A DNA stretch of 64,000 nt from Bactericera cockerelli (lineage: Eukaryota; Arthropoda; Insecta; Hemiptera; Triozidae): positions 20,840,576 through 20,904,575 of the forward strand of contig CM044966.1 of assembly GCA_024516035.1 (NCBI GenBank), read 5' to 3'. Every line of letters starts with the position of its first letter. The first letter of the stretch is position 1. The notes beneath the pieces were generated by a model. The model was not told the origin of the DNA. It worked only from the letters and a program-made list of their open reading frames with translations, and searched no databases. Shown here one piece after another: positions 52,625 through 62,803 of this stretch. The position numbers were made by a program, and so were the translations under genes.

Positions 52625-54320
52625 ATTACTCTCTCTTAGAAGTTGACTATTGTAACCATTCTATTATTAGGATTATCATTACTCCCTGTTAGAAGTAAAC
52701 TATTGTAACCATTCTATTATCAGGATTATCATTACTCCCTGTTAGAAGTCGATTATTGTAACCATTCTATTATTATAGATAGTCCCTGTTAGAAGTGGAC
52801 TATTGTAACCATTCTATTATTAGGATTATCATTACTCCCTGTTAGAAGTGGACTATTGTAACCATTTTATTATCAGGATTATCATTGGGTCATTTTCATT
52901 TATCTTGGGCATATCAAGTCTGCAACCTTTTTCCTTTAATAAATGTGAAAATAATAGGGATATATGACTAAAATCTATTTGATCACATAGGAAACAATTT
53001 TTTTCATAAATTAAAATAATAAATTGTCTTTTAAACTAATGTGGAGACTCAAAATTGCCAGTTATGTAAGTAACGTTCATGATATTTTAAGTGTCCCTTA
53101 GTCTAAGATTTTACTGTGTCTGATAGAAAAAAATGCATTTCTCCCCATTTTTTTCACTAAAATCCCATATAAAAAAGGAAAATCAAGTTTATTTAGGATG
53201 TGAGCATTAGTTTTCATAAAAAATAATAATGTTCACCTCATTCTACAGACGTGTAAAGTTGTGTCCCTATGAAGAAAAAAAAAATCTCCGTCATGCATGT
53301 TACCCCCAAAAAAATGTAAACCATTTTGAAAAACCCTTAGAATGAGAAGCTAGCAGCTGCCGCCATTTTGCTTCTTACAGATGACATTGTTTTTGTTTTG
53401 AAATTTCCTGTCAGTTGGATGTTAGAAGCAGTACAGTGAGGGACAATGGTGGGTCTAATTTTTTTTGACAAGAACGTTACGCGGTTTTAAAAATAAATTG
53501 TAATGATTCTTTAATATATAATGTATTTCTTTAATTCTTCTGCATGTCCTCTTTCCAATCAAATATTTTTTTTTTTTTTAAAGTGAATATTCTTTCATTG
53601 AGAAAAGATTGTTTTAGTGGCGTGTTACCGTCATGACTGTTACTTAGTGTCATGAACATTACCCGTGATCATGAACGTTACCTGGTACATTTAATTTAGA
53701 TTTTTGTAATTTTGTGTAAAGCTGGATTTGGAAAAAAAGGTAGCTGCTAGAAATATTCTAAATGAAAGCTTTTGCTCAAAGGTATTTGTCTTAGTCTTCT
53801 GAGCCTAAAAAAAAGAAAAATCAAGTTTGCATGACAGAAAACACCAATATTTTTGAAAGTTACAAATGTACCCATAGAAATAGAAAAAATAAATATACTT
53901 AAAGCCAAATAGAAATAATGTGCTTCTAATATATGTATTTCCTAATTTGTCTAAAAGACAATGAATATTTTCACATCATCTATGATGACATTTAAGATGG
54001 GCGAATAAAAAGACCCTAAAAAAGTGACAAACATGATTAAAAAGTTTGTAACAGATAAAAGTTTTGAAAACTAAGGAGTAAATGTAGCCTGAAAAACGAC
54101 ACCAAATATTTTTAAATTAAAAAAAAAAAATTGTCTTGAAAAAATCCAATTGCCCAAGATAAATGAAAATGACCCCATTACTCCCTGTTAGAAGTCGACT
54201 ATACTCCCTGTTAGAAGTCGACTAACCATTCTATTATCAGGATTATCATTACTCCCTGTTAGAAGTAGACTATTATTAGGATTACCATTAATCTCTGTTA
54301 GAAATGGACTTTATCACCAT
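52625..54320. repeat. Tandem repeat of about 50-bp units split by an insertion
   Basis: The units 'attatcattactccctgtta', 'gaagtcgactattgtaacca' and 'ttctattatcagg' run 52,625-52,886 (about five) and resume at 54,176-54,320 (about four). The 1.29-kb element listed next lies inside the array. Confidence 0.85.
52887..54175. mobile_element. DNA transposon-like insertion with 25-bp perfect TIRs and 4-bp TSD
   Basis: It starts GGGTCATTTTCATTTATC (52,887-52,911 is the whole TIR) and ends with the exact inverted copy at 54,151-54,175. The target CATT is duplicated (52,883-52,886 and 54,176-54,179). The empty site is known because neighbouring tandem units read 'attatcattactccc'. It is 1,289 bp, AT-rich, and has no long frame. 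The internal 'taacgttcatga' at about 53,071 is mirrored by 'tcatgaacgttac' at about 53,659. The superfamily is not certain; a 4-bp target fits Sola or CMC/Chapaev-type elements. Confidence 0.85.
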
Positions 54321-54712
54321 TCTATGGTCAATGGCTCACCGTTATCAGGGGCTGCCATCTCTTCAGGCACGTCCAGAAGACATTGCAGCACAACATCATA
54401 CATGGCTCGCGTGGCGGCCAATTTGTTTTCACGTATCCACCATGCCGGCGCAACTATTCATCTAATTTAGCTATTTTATTTTTTTATTTTTTAGAAACTC
54501 TTTATTAGTAGAACATTTATACAGACAAATACTGATAAAAATTATATATAAAAATTGACAGTATTAATAATAAACAAGAAAAAAAAAAAAAAACAAAACA
54601 AAATATATACATATGTCCTAACTAAAGGGCGGGGTTATTGCGTATGGTAATCTCTTCCATCCAACCCTTGCTTAGTCACCAACAGACTTATGTATTGCTT
54701 AGTCCACTAACA
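54321..54712. other. Spacer with dispersed repeat tail
   Basis: 'ctaactaaagggcggggtta' then 'atctcttccatccaaccc' (about 54,618-54,667) is a common dispersed repeat here. 'gaaactctttattag' plus 'cagacaaat' at about 54,493 matches 7,799-7,836. No gene. Confidence 0.45.
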
Positions 54713-55149
54713 CAGCGGTCGGCAACCTGGGGTCCACGGACCCCCGGGGGTCCACGAGAGCTAAATTGGGGGTCCGCGAAGCCATTTCAGGATTTAAAAA
54801 AAGAAGAAGTTCAAACGTGAATTTTTTCTTGTTTCTCCCGAGTGTCGGGACTCCCAATAATCCCAATTCATAGTGAATGTTTATTAAGTTTAGTTCTCCC
54901 TGATTTGTGCGTTAGGTAGGTGGTAGGTCAGTGATTAATTTTCTTTTCGTTTTACTTTTGTTTTTATTTTCGTTTTCTTGTTTCAATGAAGAACCAAATC
55001 CATTAAGAATCTTAATAACCATTTACATATCTACCTACTTTTCTTTCATACACCCCCCCCCCCCCCCACGCTTTTGTAAGGTGGGGGGCCCTTAAAAAAT
55101 TTAGAGATAAGCTAGGGGTCCGCGTAGTTCAAAAGGTTGCCGACCGCTG
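54713..55149. mobile_element. hAT-like MITE with CAGCGGTCGGCAACC ends
   Basis: 437 bp. The left end is CAGCGGTCGGCAACC and the right end GGTTGCCGACCGCTG. The flanks 'ccactaac(a)' and 'cgactaac' form an 8-bp target with one mismatch. Subterminal 'gggggtccgcgaagcc' and 'aggggtccgcgtag' are related. CAGNG ends are typical of hAT. A C-run is at 55,052-55,068. No transposase. Confidence 0.75.
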
Positions 55150-55470
55150 CGACTAACAGACTCATTAATTCTTAAACTTGAGTTGGATTTTAAGACGAAA
55201 TTTTAACTGGAACAGCACGAACATATTTACATGTCTGTGGCATTTAATTGCTTGAAGATAAAGATAATGTAACAAGGTCATTTCAAATATCAAAAACAGA
55301 GTGAAATTTCTGGAATCAGCTGCAATTTGTTGGTTTTCCCTGATTGATTCTTACTCATCTTATTTGAAAAATAAATTTTAAATTGATGTTTTTTGTTTTT
55401 GATTTGATGTGTGATGTTTTGATGAAGTGATGAAATTTGATGAAAAATTAAAAGTGAAAAATAAATCCCT
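55150..55470. other. AT-rich spacer
   Basis: No gene; short 'tttgatg' tandem-like stretch near 55,385-55,445. Confidence 0.4.
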
Positions 55471-55675
55471 TACAATTGTTTGTAAGGGATACCTTTCGGT
55501 GCGCTTGTGTTGACCCAGCACCTGATTGGGAAGAATTGTGTCACTTCTCGCCCATCAGAGGGGAGGCATACTACGGGATGGGCAGGCTACAACACAGACC
55601 ACAAGCGTCTACAGTAGCTCCTGTTTCATAGCTACGAAATAAAAACGGCTATGAAACACTCATCTTTTTTTTTTA
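55471..55675 (+). repeat. tRNA-derived SINE, family D (5'-truncated)
   Basis: It starts inside the body ('ttgtttgtaagggatacctt') and continues to the 'gaaacactcatctt' end. The tRNA-like head is missing. Confidence 0.8.
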
Positions 55676-55704
55676 AAAGTTAAAAAAAAAAAAAAAATGA
55701 TTTT

Positions 55705-55920
55705 AAAATTGGTACCCTCATTTAATTTGTACTTCTCAAAAGGACGGAGAATGAGAACCAATCAGAAGTCAGAACATTCCGTTCATCCAAAAAATAATAA
55801 CAGAGTCCTCGACTCGAATTGGATGTTTGTTTACGTTTTGAGATCAACAGTTGATAAGCAATGCATTTTAGACTGTTTGCTCTGTTCCGCTTAAAAATGT
55901 ACAATAAAATTCGATATAAA
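55705..55920. mobile_element. Relative of the 33,345-33,780 TIR-like element
   Basis: It shares 'gagaatgagaaccaatcaga', 'aacattccgttc' and a 'tgctctgttccg' end, in reverse orientation. It is shortened. Confidence 0.45.
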
Positions 55921-55971
55921 GTTAACGTGATGGGAGCCGTTTCATTGGTATATGAGTGTTTGTGAACGATA

Positions 55972-56105
55972 CTCAGGAGCCTGAACGATAGGCCGGCGGA
56001 CTTGTAACCTGGAGGTCGGTGGTTCAAGTCCCGGTTTCTGCGTGGATTTAGTTAACCGAGTTTGACGAGTTGTAATAACACAAAAGTGTGATAACAATAA
56101 ATTGT
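55972..56105 (+). repeat. tRNA-derived SINE, family E
   Basis: 'ggcggacttgtaacctggag' and 'gtggttcaagtcccggttt' followed by a short body. Confidence 0.7.
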
Positions 56106-56214
56106 TAAATATGACAACTATTGAACAAATTTGATAAAAATTGAACTTGAGTGTTACAGTTAAACTAAGTCATTAACACTAATCAGACGGCTCCAAAATT
56201 TGGTAATTTTTAAA

Positions 56215-57080
56215 CTAGGACGTCATCCTATGAGGACAGTCATATACAGTGACCACCCGTGGGACACGCCGTCCTATGAGGTCACATATACAGTGACCAC
56301 CCGTGGGACACGCCGTCCTATGAAGACACATATACAGTGACCACCCGTGGGACACGCCGTCCTATGAGGACACATATACAGTGACCACCCGTGGGACACG
56401 CCGTCCTATGAAGACACATATACAGTGACCACCCGTGGGACACGCCTACCTATGAGGTCACATAAACAGTGACCACCCGTGGGACACGCCGTCCTATGAG
56501 GACAAATATACAGTGACCACCCGTGGGAAACGCCGTCCTATGAGGACACCTACACAGTGACCACCCGTGGGACACGCCGTCCTATGAGGTCACATATACA
56601 ATGACCACCCGTGGGTCACGCGTCCTATGAGGACACATATACAGTGACCACCCGTGGGACACGCCTTCCTATGATGTCACCTATACAGTGATCACCCGTG
56701 GGTCACGCCCTCCTATGAGGACACATATACAGTGACCACCCGTGGGACACGCCGTCCTATGAGGACACAATTACAGTGACCACCCGTGGGACACGCCTTC
56801 CTATGAGGACACACATATTCAGTGACCACCCGTGGGACACGTCGTCCTATGAAGACACATATACAGTGACCACCCGTGGGACACGCCGTCCTATGAGGAC
56901 ACATATACCTACAGTGACCACCCGTGGGTCACGCCTTCCTATGGGGTCACATATTATACAGTGACCACTCGTGGGACACGCCGTCCCATGAGGATACATA
57001 TACAATGACCACCCGTGGGTCACAACGTCCTATGAGGTCACATATACAGTGACCATCCGTGGGACACGCCGTCTCATATA
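56215..57080. repeat. 44-bp minisatellite, about 19 copies
   Basis: The unit is 'cacatatacagtgaccaccc' plus 'gtgggacacgccgtcctatg' plus 'agga'. The core 'gtcctatgaggac' is nearly palindromic. Copies differ by point changes (gaggtc/gaggac/gaagac) and small indels. Frames on both strands through it only read the repeat. Confidence 0.9.
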
Positions 57081-57190
57081 CGTGTTAAATATGGAGAACA
57101 TATCGAAAAACGAACCGACAGCAAATTTATCGGTTTGACAGTTTAACCGACCAGGATTTTTTACAATCGTAGATTCTTTTTTTTTATACA

Positions 57191-57426
57191 TCTTAATATA
57201 TAAATGTCAAAGTCACTGACTGACCACTCACTGATCATCGCTCTACAGCCCAAACCGTAAGTCCTAGGAAGCTGAAATTTGGTAGGTAGCTTTGTCTTAT
57301 AGTCTAGATGTGCAATAAGACTAGGGATTTTTCGAAATTCCCACTACAACACCTGCCATTGGCGAAAAAGGATTTTTTTCTTTCACGGCCTTGCCTTGGC
57401 CCGCAAAGCGGGCCACAGCCCGCTAG
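57191..57426 (+). mobile_element. Non-autonomous Helitron-like element, copy 1
   Basis: It starts TCTTAATATATAAATGTC after an A (57,190) and ends CTAG before a T (57,427). A GC-rich hairpin precedes the end ('cccgcaaagcggg', then 'cagcccgctag'). TC...CTAG inserted between A and T, with no TSD, fits Helitron rules. 236 bp, non-coding. Confidence 0.8.
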
Positions 57427-58008
57427 TTTAGTATAAAATTTGGTCTGGTTGGGGGACTATGAACAGATTGAACAGGGAGTAGATCAGCAGTTTGGCTGGG
57501 GGACTATAAACAGGGAGTAGACCAGCATTGGCTTGGTTCTGGGGGCCCTTGTCAATTATTAGCCTCCTTGTAAAGACAGTGGTAGAAGTGCTGAGTCATT
57601 CCTACACTATCGAGCTACCATCGTTCACGATGACGCCACCCTATGATGATGATAAAAATGTTCTATTGCACAAAGAGCTCTGACGCTCGTTGATAAATGA
57701 ACCGGTACACCCGGTATTATTATTATTATTACAACAACAACAAAATAATGTAAATAATAAAAAAAATGTTTTTTTTAAATGTATTTAGTTTTTTTTTTCA
57801 TTGGGTCTAACGTCGCTTTCAACTGCATGGTCATATCTTGACGCGGCGCGCGTTACCATCGATTATAAACTAATCGAAATGAAATTCGTTGAATCGGTTG
57901 GGTGGAAGAGATTGCAAAAGAAAATAACCCCACCCTTTAATTAGGACATATATTATGTGTATATTTATTTTATTTTTTCTTTATTTTTTTTTCTTCTTTT
58001 ATATTTTA
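57427..58008. other. Spacer with a 5S-SINE tail fragment
   Basis: About 57,800-57,845 matches the 'taacgtcgctttcaactgc' tail of the 5S-SINE (minus orientation). 'ttgggtggaagagattgcaa' at about 57,898 is a dispersed repeat. No gene. Confidence 0.45.
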
Positions 58009-58236
58009 CTGGCGGGCTGTCGCCTGCTTTGCGGGCCGAGGCATGGCCGTGAAAGCAAAAAGTCCTTTTTCGCCAATGGCAGGTGTTGTAGTGGGAATTT
58101 CGAAAAATCCCGTCTTATTGCACATCTAGACTATAAGACAAAGCTACCTACCAAATTTCAGCTTCCTAGGAACCAGTTCGGAGAAACAGTGATGATCAGT
58201 CAGTCAGTCAGTGACTTTGACATTTATATATTAAGA
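58009..58236 (-). mobile_element. Non-autonomous Helitron-like element, copy 2
   Basis: Minus-strand copy of the same family: the 5' end TCTTAATATATAAATGTC is at 58,236. The 3' end reads CCAG instead of CTAG next to the hairpin (58,009). The open frame at 57,955-58,242 is an artefact of the element. Confidence 0.8.
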
Positions 58237-58702
58237 TTTTAATTTGTAATTATTTGTGTTGTATATAATATCTCCTGTTAATAAAGCGTAAATAACTAAA
58301 TAAATAAATCGGTATGTCAAATCAAAATGTCTCAAACAAAAATTAATCTCAAGTATGATCTCTTATTAATTCGAATGACATTAATGTATAAAAAATCACA
58401 TGGTAATCACAGACAAATCACGCTCTCTTGTCTGAATACAAAAAGAAATGCTGCGCAATTTGAGTGGCATGTGTCTATATAAATCCTAAAAACTTTGGGA
58501 GGTTGGTAGACTAGAATCTGACGTTGACTAAGACACAAGGATTTTCATTTTCTTTTTTTTTTAAGTCCTTTTTCAAAAGTATTTTTCAATCGTTTTTTCT
58601 TGTATTGTTGGTTTTTTTTGAAATTAAAGTTTGGATACAAATTATTTTGTGACGAGATTCATTGAAAAGTAAGTTGTACTTATTGTAGTTCTCTTTGTAA
58701 GG
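58237..58702. other. AT-rich spacer before the ribozyme array
   Basis: No gene is seen. Confidence 0.4.
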
Positions 58703-58733
58703 TAAGGTTAGTTGATGGCATACATTTAATATT

Positions 58734-58796
58734 CAGAACTGTTACCTGCTGATGAGAGCAACACTAAGCTCGAAACAGCTGTCCAGGTAGGTTCTG
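58734..58796 (+). ncRNA. Hammerhead ribozyme motif 1 (canonical)
   Basis: Core CTGATGA is at 58,749-58,755. Stem II GAGC/GCTC closes the 8-nt loop AACACTAA, then comes GAAA (58,772-58,775). A very short stem III follows in ACAGCTGT, then GTC with predicted cleavage after 58,783. Stem I pairs ACCTG (58,744-58,748) with CAGGT (58,784-58,788), and CAGAAC (58,734-58,739) with GTTCTG (58,791-58,796). An internal bulge lies between them, as in natural type I hammerheads where the bulge contacts loop II. All invariant core bases are present. Confidence 0.88.
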
Positions 58797-58880
58797 ATAT
58801 TCATGTACATCTAATACAACTTCTCACTTTTCCGTTTATACTGATTAAAATAGAGAGGTTAGTTGATGGCATGGGATATT

Positions 58881-58958
58881 CAGAACTATTGCCTCCTGAT
58901 GAGAGCAAATAAGCTCGAAACGCAAATAAGCTCGAAACAGCTGTCCAGGTAGGTTCTG
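58881..58958 (+). ncRNA. Hammerhead ribozyme motif 2 (with duplication in loop II)
   Basis: CTGATGA 58,896-58,902, GAGC 58,903-58,906 and GAAA are present. A 17-base duplication (GCAAATAAGCTCGAAAC) follows. The second GCTC/GAAA (58,930-58,937) can still close the core with an enlarged loop II. GTC lies at 58,943-58,945. The proximal stem I is weakened (GCCTC against CAGGT). It is probably less active than motif 1. Confidence 0.7.
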
Positions 58959-59041
58959 ATATTCATGTACATCTAGTACAATTTATCACTTTTCTGTTTA
59001 TACTGATTAAAATAGAGAAGTTAGTTGATGGCATGGATATA

Positions 59042-59102
59042 CAGAACTGTTACCTGCTGATGAGAGCAAATAAGCTCGAAGCAGCTGTCAAGGTATGTTC
59101 TG
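59042..59102 (+). ncRNA. Hammerhead ribozyme motif 3 (one core-adjacent change)
   Basis: CTGATGA 59,057-59,063, stem II GAGC/GCTC with loop AAATAA, then GAAG in place of GAAA (A15.1 to G, which could wobble with U16.1). GTC is at 59,087-59,089. Stem I is CAGAAC/GTTCTG plus ACCT/AGGT with one end mismatch. Cleavage is probably reduced. Confidence 0.75.
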
Positions 59103-59180
59103 ATGTACATGTACATCTAGTACAACTTCTCACTTTTCTGTTAATACTGATACCTACTGTAAAATTCACGTATTGAACCT

Positions 59181-59308
59181 GTTTTAATTTTTTAATTTTT
59201 AATTTTAAATTAATTAACGGGAACTACCCATTTTTCACAATTTCCCTATCTTATTCTAATATAAAATAAAACTTAGGTCTAGTAAAATAAAACAGTTTCT
59301 AAAACTAA

Positions 59309-59352
<44 letters not shown>

Positions 59353-62265
59353 AAACCTAAAGGTTGGCTCTACGCATCGGTCTCACGGATGGAAACAAGG
59401 TCCTGAAGTTTGATTTTTAGTGATGTAGGAGTCTCATGAAGAACATTTATATTGTAAGGAGGATTTGCTAAGATGTTGCATAATGTCATGCATCTATTTA
59501 ATGGACTATTCTGTGCGATATTAGTCTTACTAGTCATGGTGGTGAAAATATTTTTATTGCGCGTATTTTTTAAGTTTGTACGATAAGTAATTTGAGACTG
59601 AATATCAGCACAATTTATTTCGTTTTTGATGGTTTTTATGAGAAACATGACATCAGCAACATCTCTCTTGTGTTGTAAGGTTTGTAAATTAAAAGTTTTC
59701 ATGAGCTCCTGAAAATTAACATGTTTTGATGTATGATGTACTTTGAAGCTCAACAATCTCAAAAACTTTCTCTGGACTTTCTCAAGTTCATCTATATGAA
59801 CCTGATATCTGGGGGACCAGAGAGTTGAACAATATTCCAGAGAAGATCGAACCAGTGAACAATAGAGGGTCTTCAGAGTTGCAGGGTTTTTTGAACTCCC
59901 TGGTATTCCTAAAGAGAAATCCCAGGTTTCTAAACGCTCTAACCGCTCACCTGCTCATAATGATTGTTGAACTTCAAATCATGATTCATAATAACACCCA
60001 GATCTTTAACTTGATTAACTCTATTTAGTTCTTGGTCATGGATGGAATAATTAAATACAAGAGGTTGGTGTTTACGATGGTAAGTAATGGTTAAACATTT
60101 ATCGACATTCAGAACCATCCTATTATCCCCACACCACGAGACCAACGCGTTAAGAGCCGATTGCAGCGCCATATAGTCGGCAGGACCATTCACCACTGAG
60201 GATATGCGAAAATCGTCCGCGAACAGCCAACTAGACACGTTTTGCACAGATTGTAAGATATCATTAATGTAAATATTAAAAAGACAACCCGAGAGGTGCC
60301 CACCTTGTGGACAGCCTGAGTTAACTTCAAAGGGGTGGGACATGACATTACTATATCTAACAATCTGTGTTCGATTAGAAAGGTAGCTGAAGAACCAGGA
60401 AAGAAGAGGATCGGAAATGCCTATTGCTTGTAGTTTAGAGCATAGAATGTTGGTATTTACTTTATCAAATCCGGCGGAAAAATCTGTATACACGGCGTCT
60501 ACTTGAAGGTTTTGTTCAACAGAATGAGTTAGGTGCTGATAGAATGATATAAGATTAGAATTTGTAGATTTGTTCTTCATAAACCCGTGTTGATTATCAA
60601 TTATGATGTCTTGAAGTACCTTCCTGATTTCATGGTATACCAACATTTCTAATAGTTTAGGGATCGAAGATATTTTAGCAATAGGTCGATAGTTTCTAAT
60701 CTGATTCCTCTTACCTTTCTTATAAATTGGAGTCACGTACGATGTTCTCCACTCAGTAGGGAAAGTCCCAGTACTAAGGCTAAGATTAAAAATGTTGGTG
60801 AGCGGACCCGCCAGCTCTGCCGCACATTCTCTCAATATGATTGACGGAATATTGTCAGGCCCACACGATGTAATTAAGGGTAGTTTGGACATTTTTTGGT
60901 AAACATAATTTTTATTCAGGCTTATTTCAGTTAATGGGGGATCTAAACATCGATCATAAATTATCTGATTAGGTACAATGTGTTCTTTACTGTAGACACT
61001 GGAGAAGTGCATTGCGAATAAATTAGCACTTTCCTGGGAATTATTAGCCTGTTTATCATCATAGCACATTGCATCAGGAAGATCTAAATTTTGTTTTTTA
61101 CTATTTATAAATTTATAAACTTTTCTTGGGTCCTTTTTTATCTGCTTTTCCGCTGATATTACATATTGTTGATATGATGAGTGAGATAATGATTTACATT
61201 CACGGCGGATTTGTACAAACTGAGAATAAATTAATGGCGAGTTTGTAATCTTGAAATTTTTATGAAGAATCTTCTTTAAAAGTACTTTGTCCTTTAATTC
61301 CTGAGAGAACCAAATGGGGAATTTAAAATTGTCAACGGTAGTAGTTTTAGGAACGAATTGGTTTAGGCCAATTTTTAATGTATCGTAAAAAATCCTCAGT
61401 TGATTCTCTAAAGAAGGACCGTCGTTAAGAAGAAGATTTTCAAGATTTACACAAGTGAGATATTCTCGCAATGAATTAAAGTCTGTTTTACGAAAAGAAA
61501 ATATTTGTCTTTTATTGCTTGGTAATGAAGTCTTATGATTCGCCTTAATATTGACTGAAATTAATAGTGGAGGGTGATGGCTATCCACAGGTAACAATAC
61601 ATCGTGCGGGTTACTGACAACCACCGAATTACAGTTAAGAAAAACAAGGTCAAGAATTTTACTAGAGGAGTTACGAATAAAATTATACTGATTCAGGCCA
61701 TAATACAAAGCACTGTTTATCAAAATGTTAGAAGATTGAGATGAACATTCATGAGTGAGATGATTAGAATTTTCCACTAAGGTCCAGTTAAGAGAAGGTT
61801 GATTGAAATCTCCTGTAAGTAATATGATACTGTCTAAGTTTGATGAAAGAGCACTGTCAAGAAGGTCGACATATGTCTGATATAGTTCAGGTCTGGAACT
61901 GGGTGGTATATATACTGTGTTAAGTAATAGAGATGTTTTGTTTATCTGAACTTTAATAAACACAGTTTCGATTTTATCATTAAAAATATTAATAAGTTGG
62001 CAAGGATACTTTTTCTTTATTGCTATCAAAACCCCACCTCCTTCCTTATTGGGAGTTATAGTTTCACGATCACATCTGAAAATATGAAAATCATCGAGAC
62101 CAAGTTCTGCATCATGGATGCAGCCCTTAAGCCAAGATTCAGTAAATACAATGGCATCGTAATCAACTAGCGGGACAGCACAAACTAGTTCTTTTAATTT
62201 TGTTCTTATTCCTCTAACATTTTGATAATACTGTTGTACGAGTATACAACAATCCTCTTATAATA
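59181..62265 (-). mobile_element. Non-LTR retrotransposon, near-complete ORF2 (Jockey/CR1-like), frameshifted
   Basis: On the minus strand, the frame upstream of 62,029 already reads YYQNVRGIRTKLKEL and FTESWL, the start of an EEP endonuclease. It continues with TGDFNQPSLNW and SHHPPLL. The reverse transcriptase follows: PIYKKGKRNQIRNYRPI, GFMKNKSTNSNL, DFSAGFDKVNTN, GCPQGGHLSGCLFNIYIND and the catalytic WLFADDFRIS. One and probably two frameshifts occur between about 59,880 and 59,960. The C-terminus (ATLKTLYCSLVRSSLEY, LEKVQRKFLRLLSFKVHH) then continues to a stop at 59,370. An A/T-rich tail lies at 59,181-59,220. The A40-like run at 59,313-59,350 is on the plus strand, inside the 3' UTR. 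No ORF1 is seen. Inactive as it stands but young. Confidence 0.85.
59939..62250 (-). pseudogene. ORF2: EEP endonuclease and reverse transcriptase, intact part
   Basis: About 770 residues are open when read from about 62,250. It contains the endonuclease Asn/Asp-containing GDFN motif, the SHH motif and the RT FADD box. The main frame stops at 59,939 after VKDLGVIMNHDLKFNNHYEQ, where an intact relative would be expected to continue. It would catalyse target-primed reverse transcription if whole. Confidence 0.85.
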
Positions 62266-62780
62266 ATAATAAAAATATAATATTATAATTAATAATATCA
62301 TTAAGAATACCATCTCTGACCCTAAAATAGTATTGCTACTTTCTGGTTTACATTGTTGACATTGAAACTTTCAGGGTTTGACATTGAATAAAATTTGTAA
62401 AAATTCAAAGAACATTCGCAGACATTTGAGAAGGTAGATTTTGGAAGTAATAGGTCCTTTCACTTTCAACCGTTTATTAACGTATCTGCAATTATTCTGT
62501 GATAGATTCTTAAAAATTAATAAGCAAAATCCATGGATTCACCAGAATTATATAGTCTCTCAGACTATGACTCTCAGATTACAGACATATCAGCATACTA
62601 GCAGTATTGTTTACTGACCCGGAGCTTCTGGGTTCGAATCCTGGCCTGAGAGGTATGGGTGTAAAAGTGTCCTGAAGTAATGTGAAAGCGGAGTTACCTT
62701 TTTAAATTAAAAAAAAATCCACAACAAAAAGCGTCTTTGAATTCCGCCCTTAATCCTTCTCTTTTTGATCTCACTTCAGA
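62266..62780. other. Spacer with a tRNA-like remnant
   Basis: AT-rich. About 62,598-62,655 has 'gggttcgaatcctggcctga', a B-box-like SINE remnant. The end ('ctctttttgatctcacttcag') is the 3' splice site of the next exon. Confidence 0.5.
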
Positions 62781-62803
62781 TACTTGCAACACAAGCAACG
62801 ACC

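Larger units (their letters stand above)
58703..59152 (+). repeat. Tandem array of about 145-160-bp units with hammerhead motifs (retrozyme-like)
   Basis: Three units share 'gttagttgatggcat', 'cagaactgttacctgctgat' and 'cttttctgtttatactgatt'. The predicted cleavage sites are at 58,783, 58,945 and 59,089, so spacing is 162 and 144 bases. The 162 spacing includes a 17-base internal duplication in unit 2. The array ends beside the 3' end of the minus-strand LINE. Tandem short units, each with a type I hammerhead, are the hallmark of animal retrozymes. Confidence 0.85.

Noticed and set aside
56776..56964. Repetitive small protein
   Set aside because: It only translates the minisatellite, and frames exist on both strands.
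56215..57080. Regular repeat that could suggest a CRISPR array
   Set aside because: Units are contiguous and vary by point changes, with no unique spacers, no cas genes and a eukaryotic setting. It is a minisatellite.
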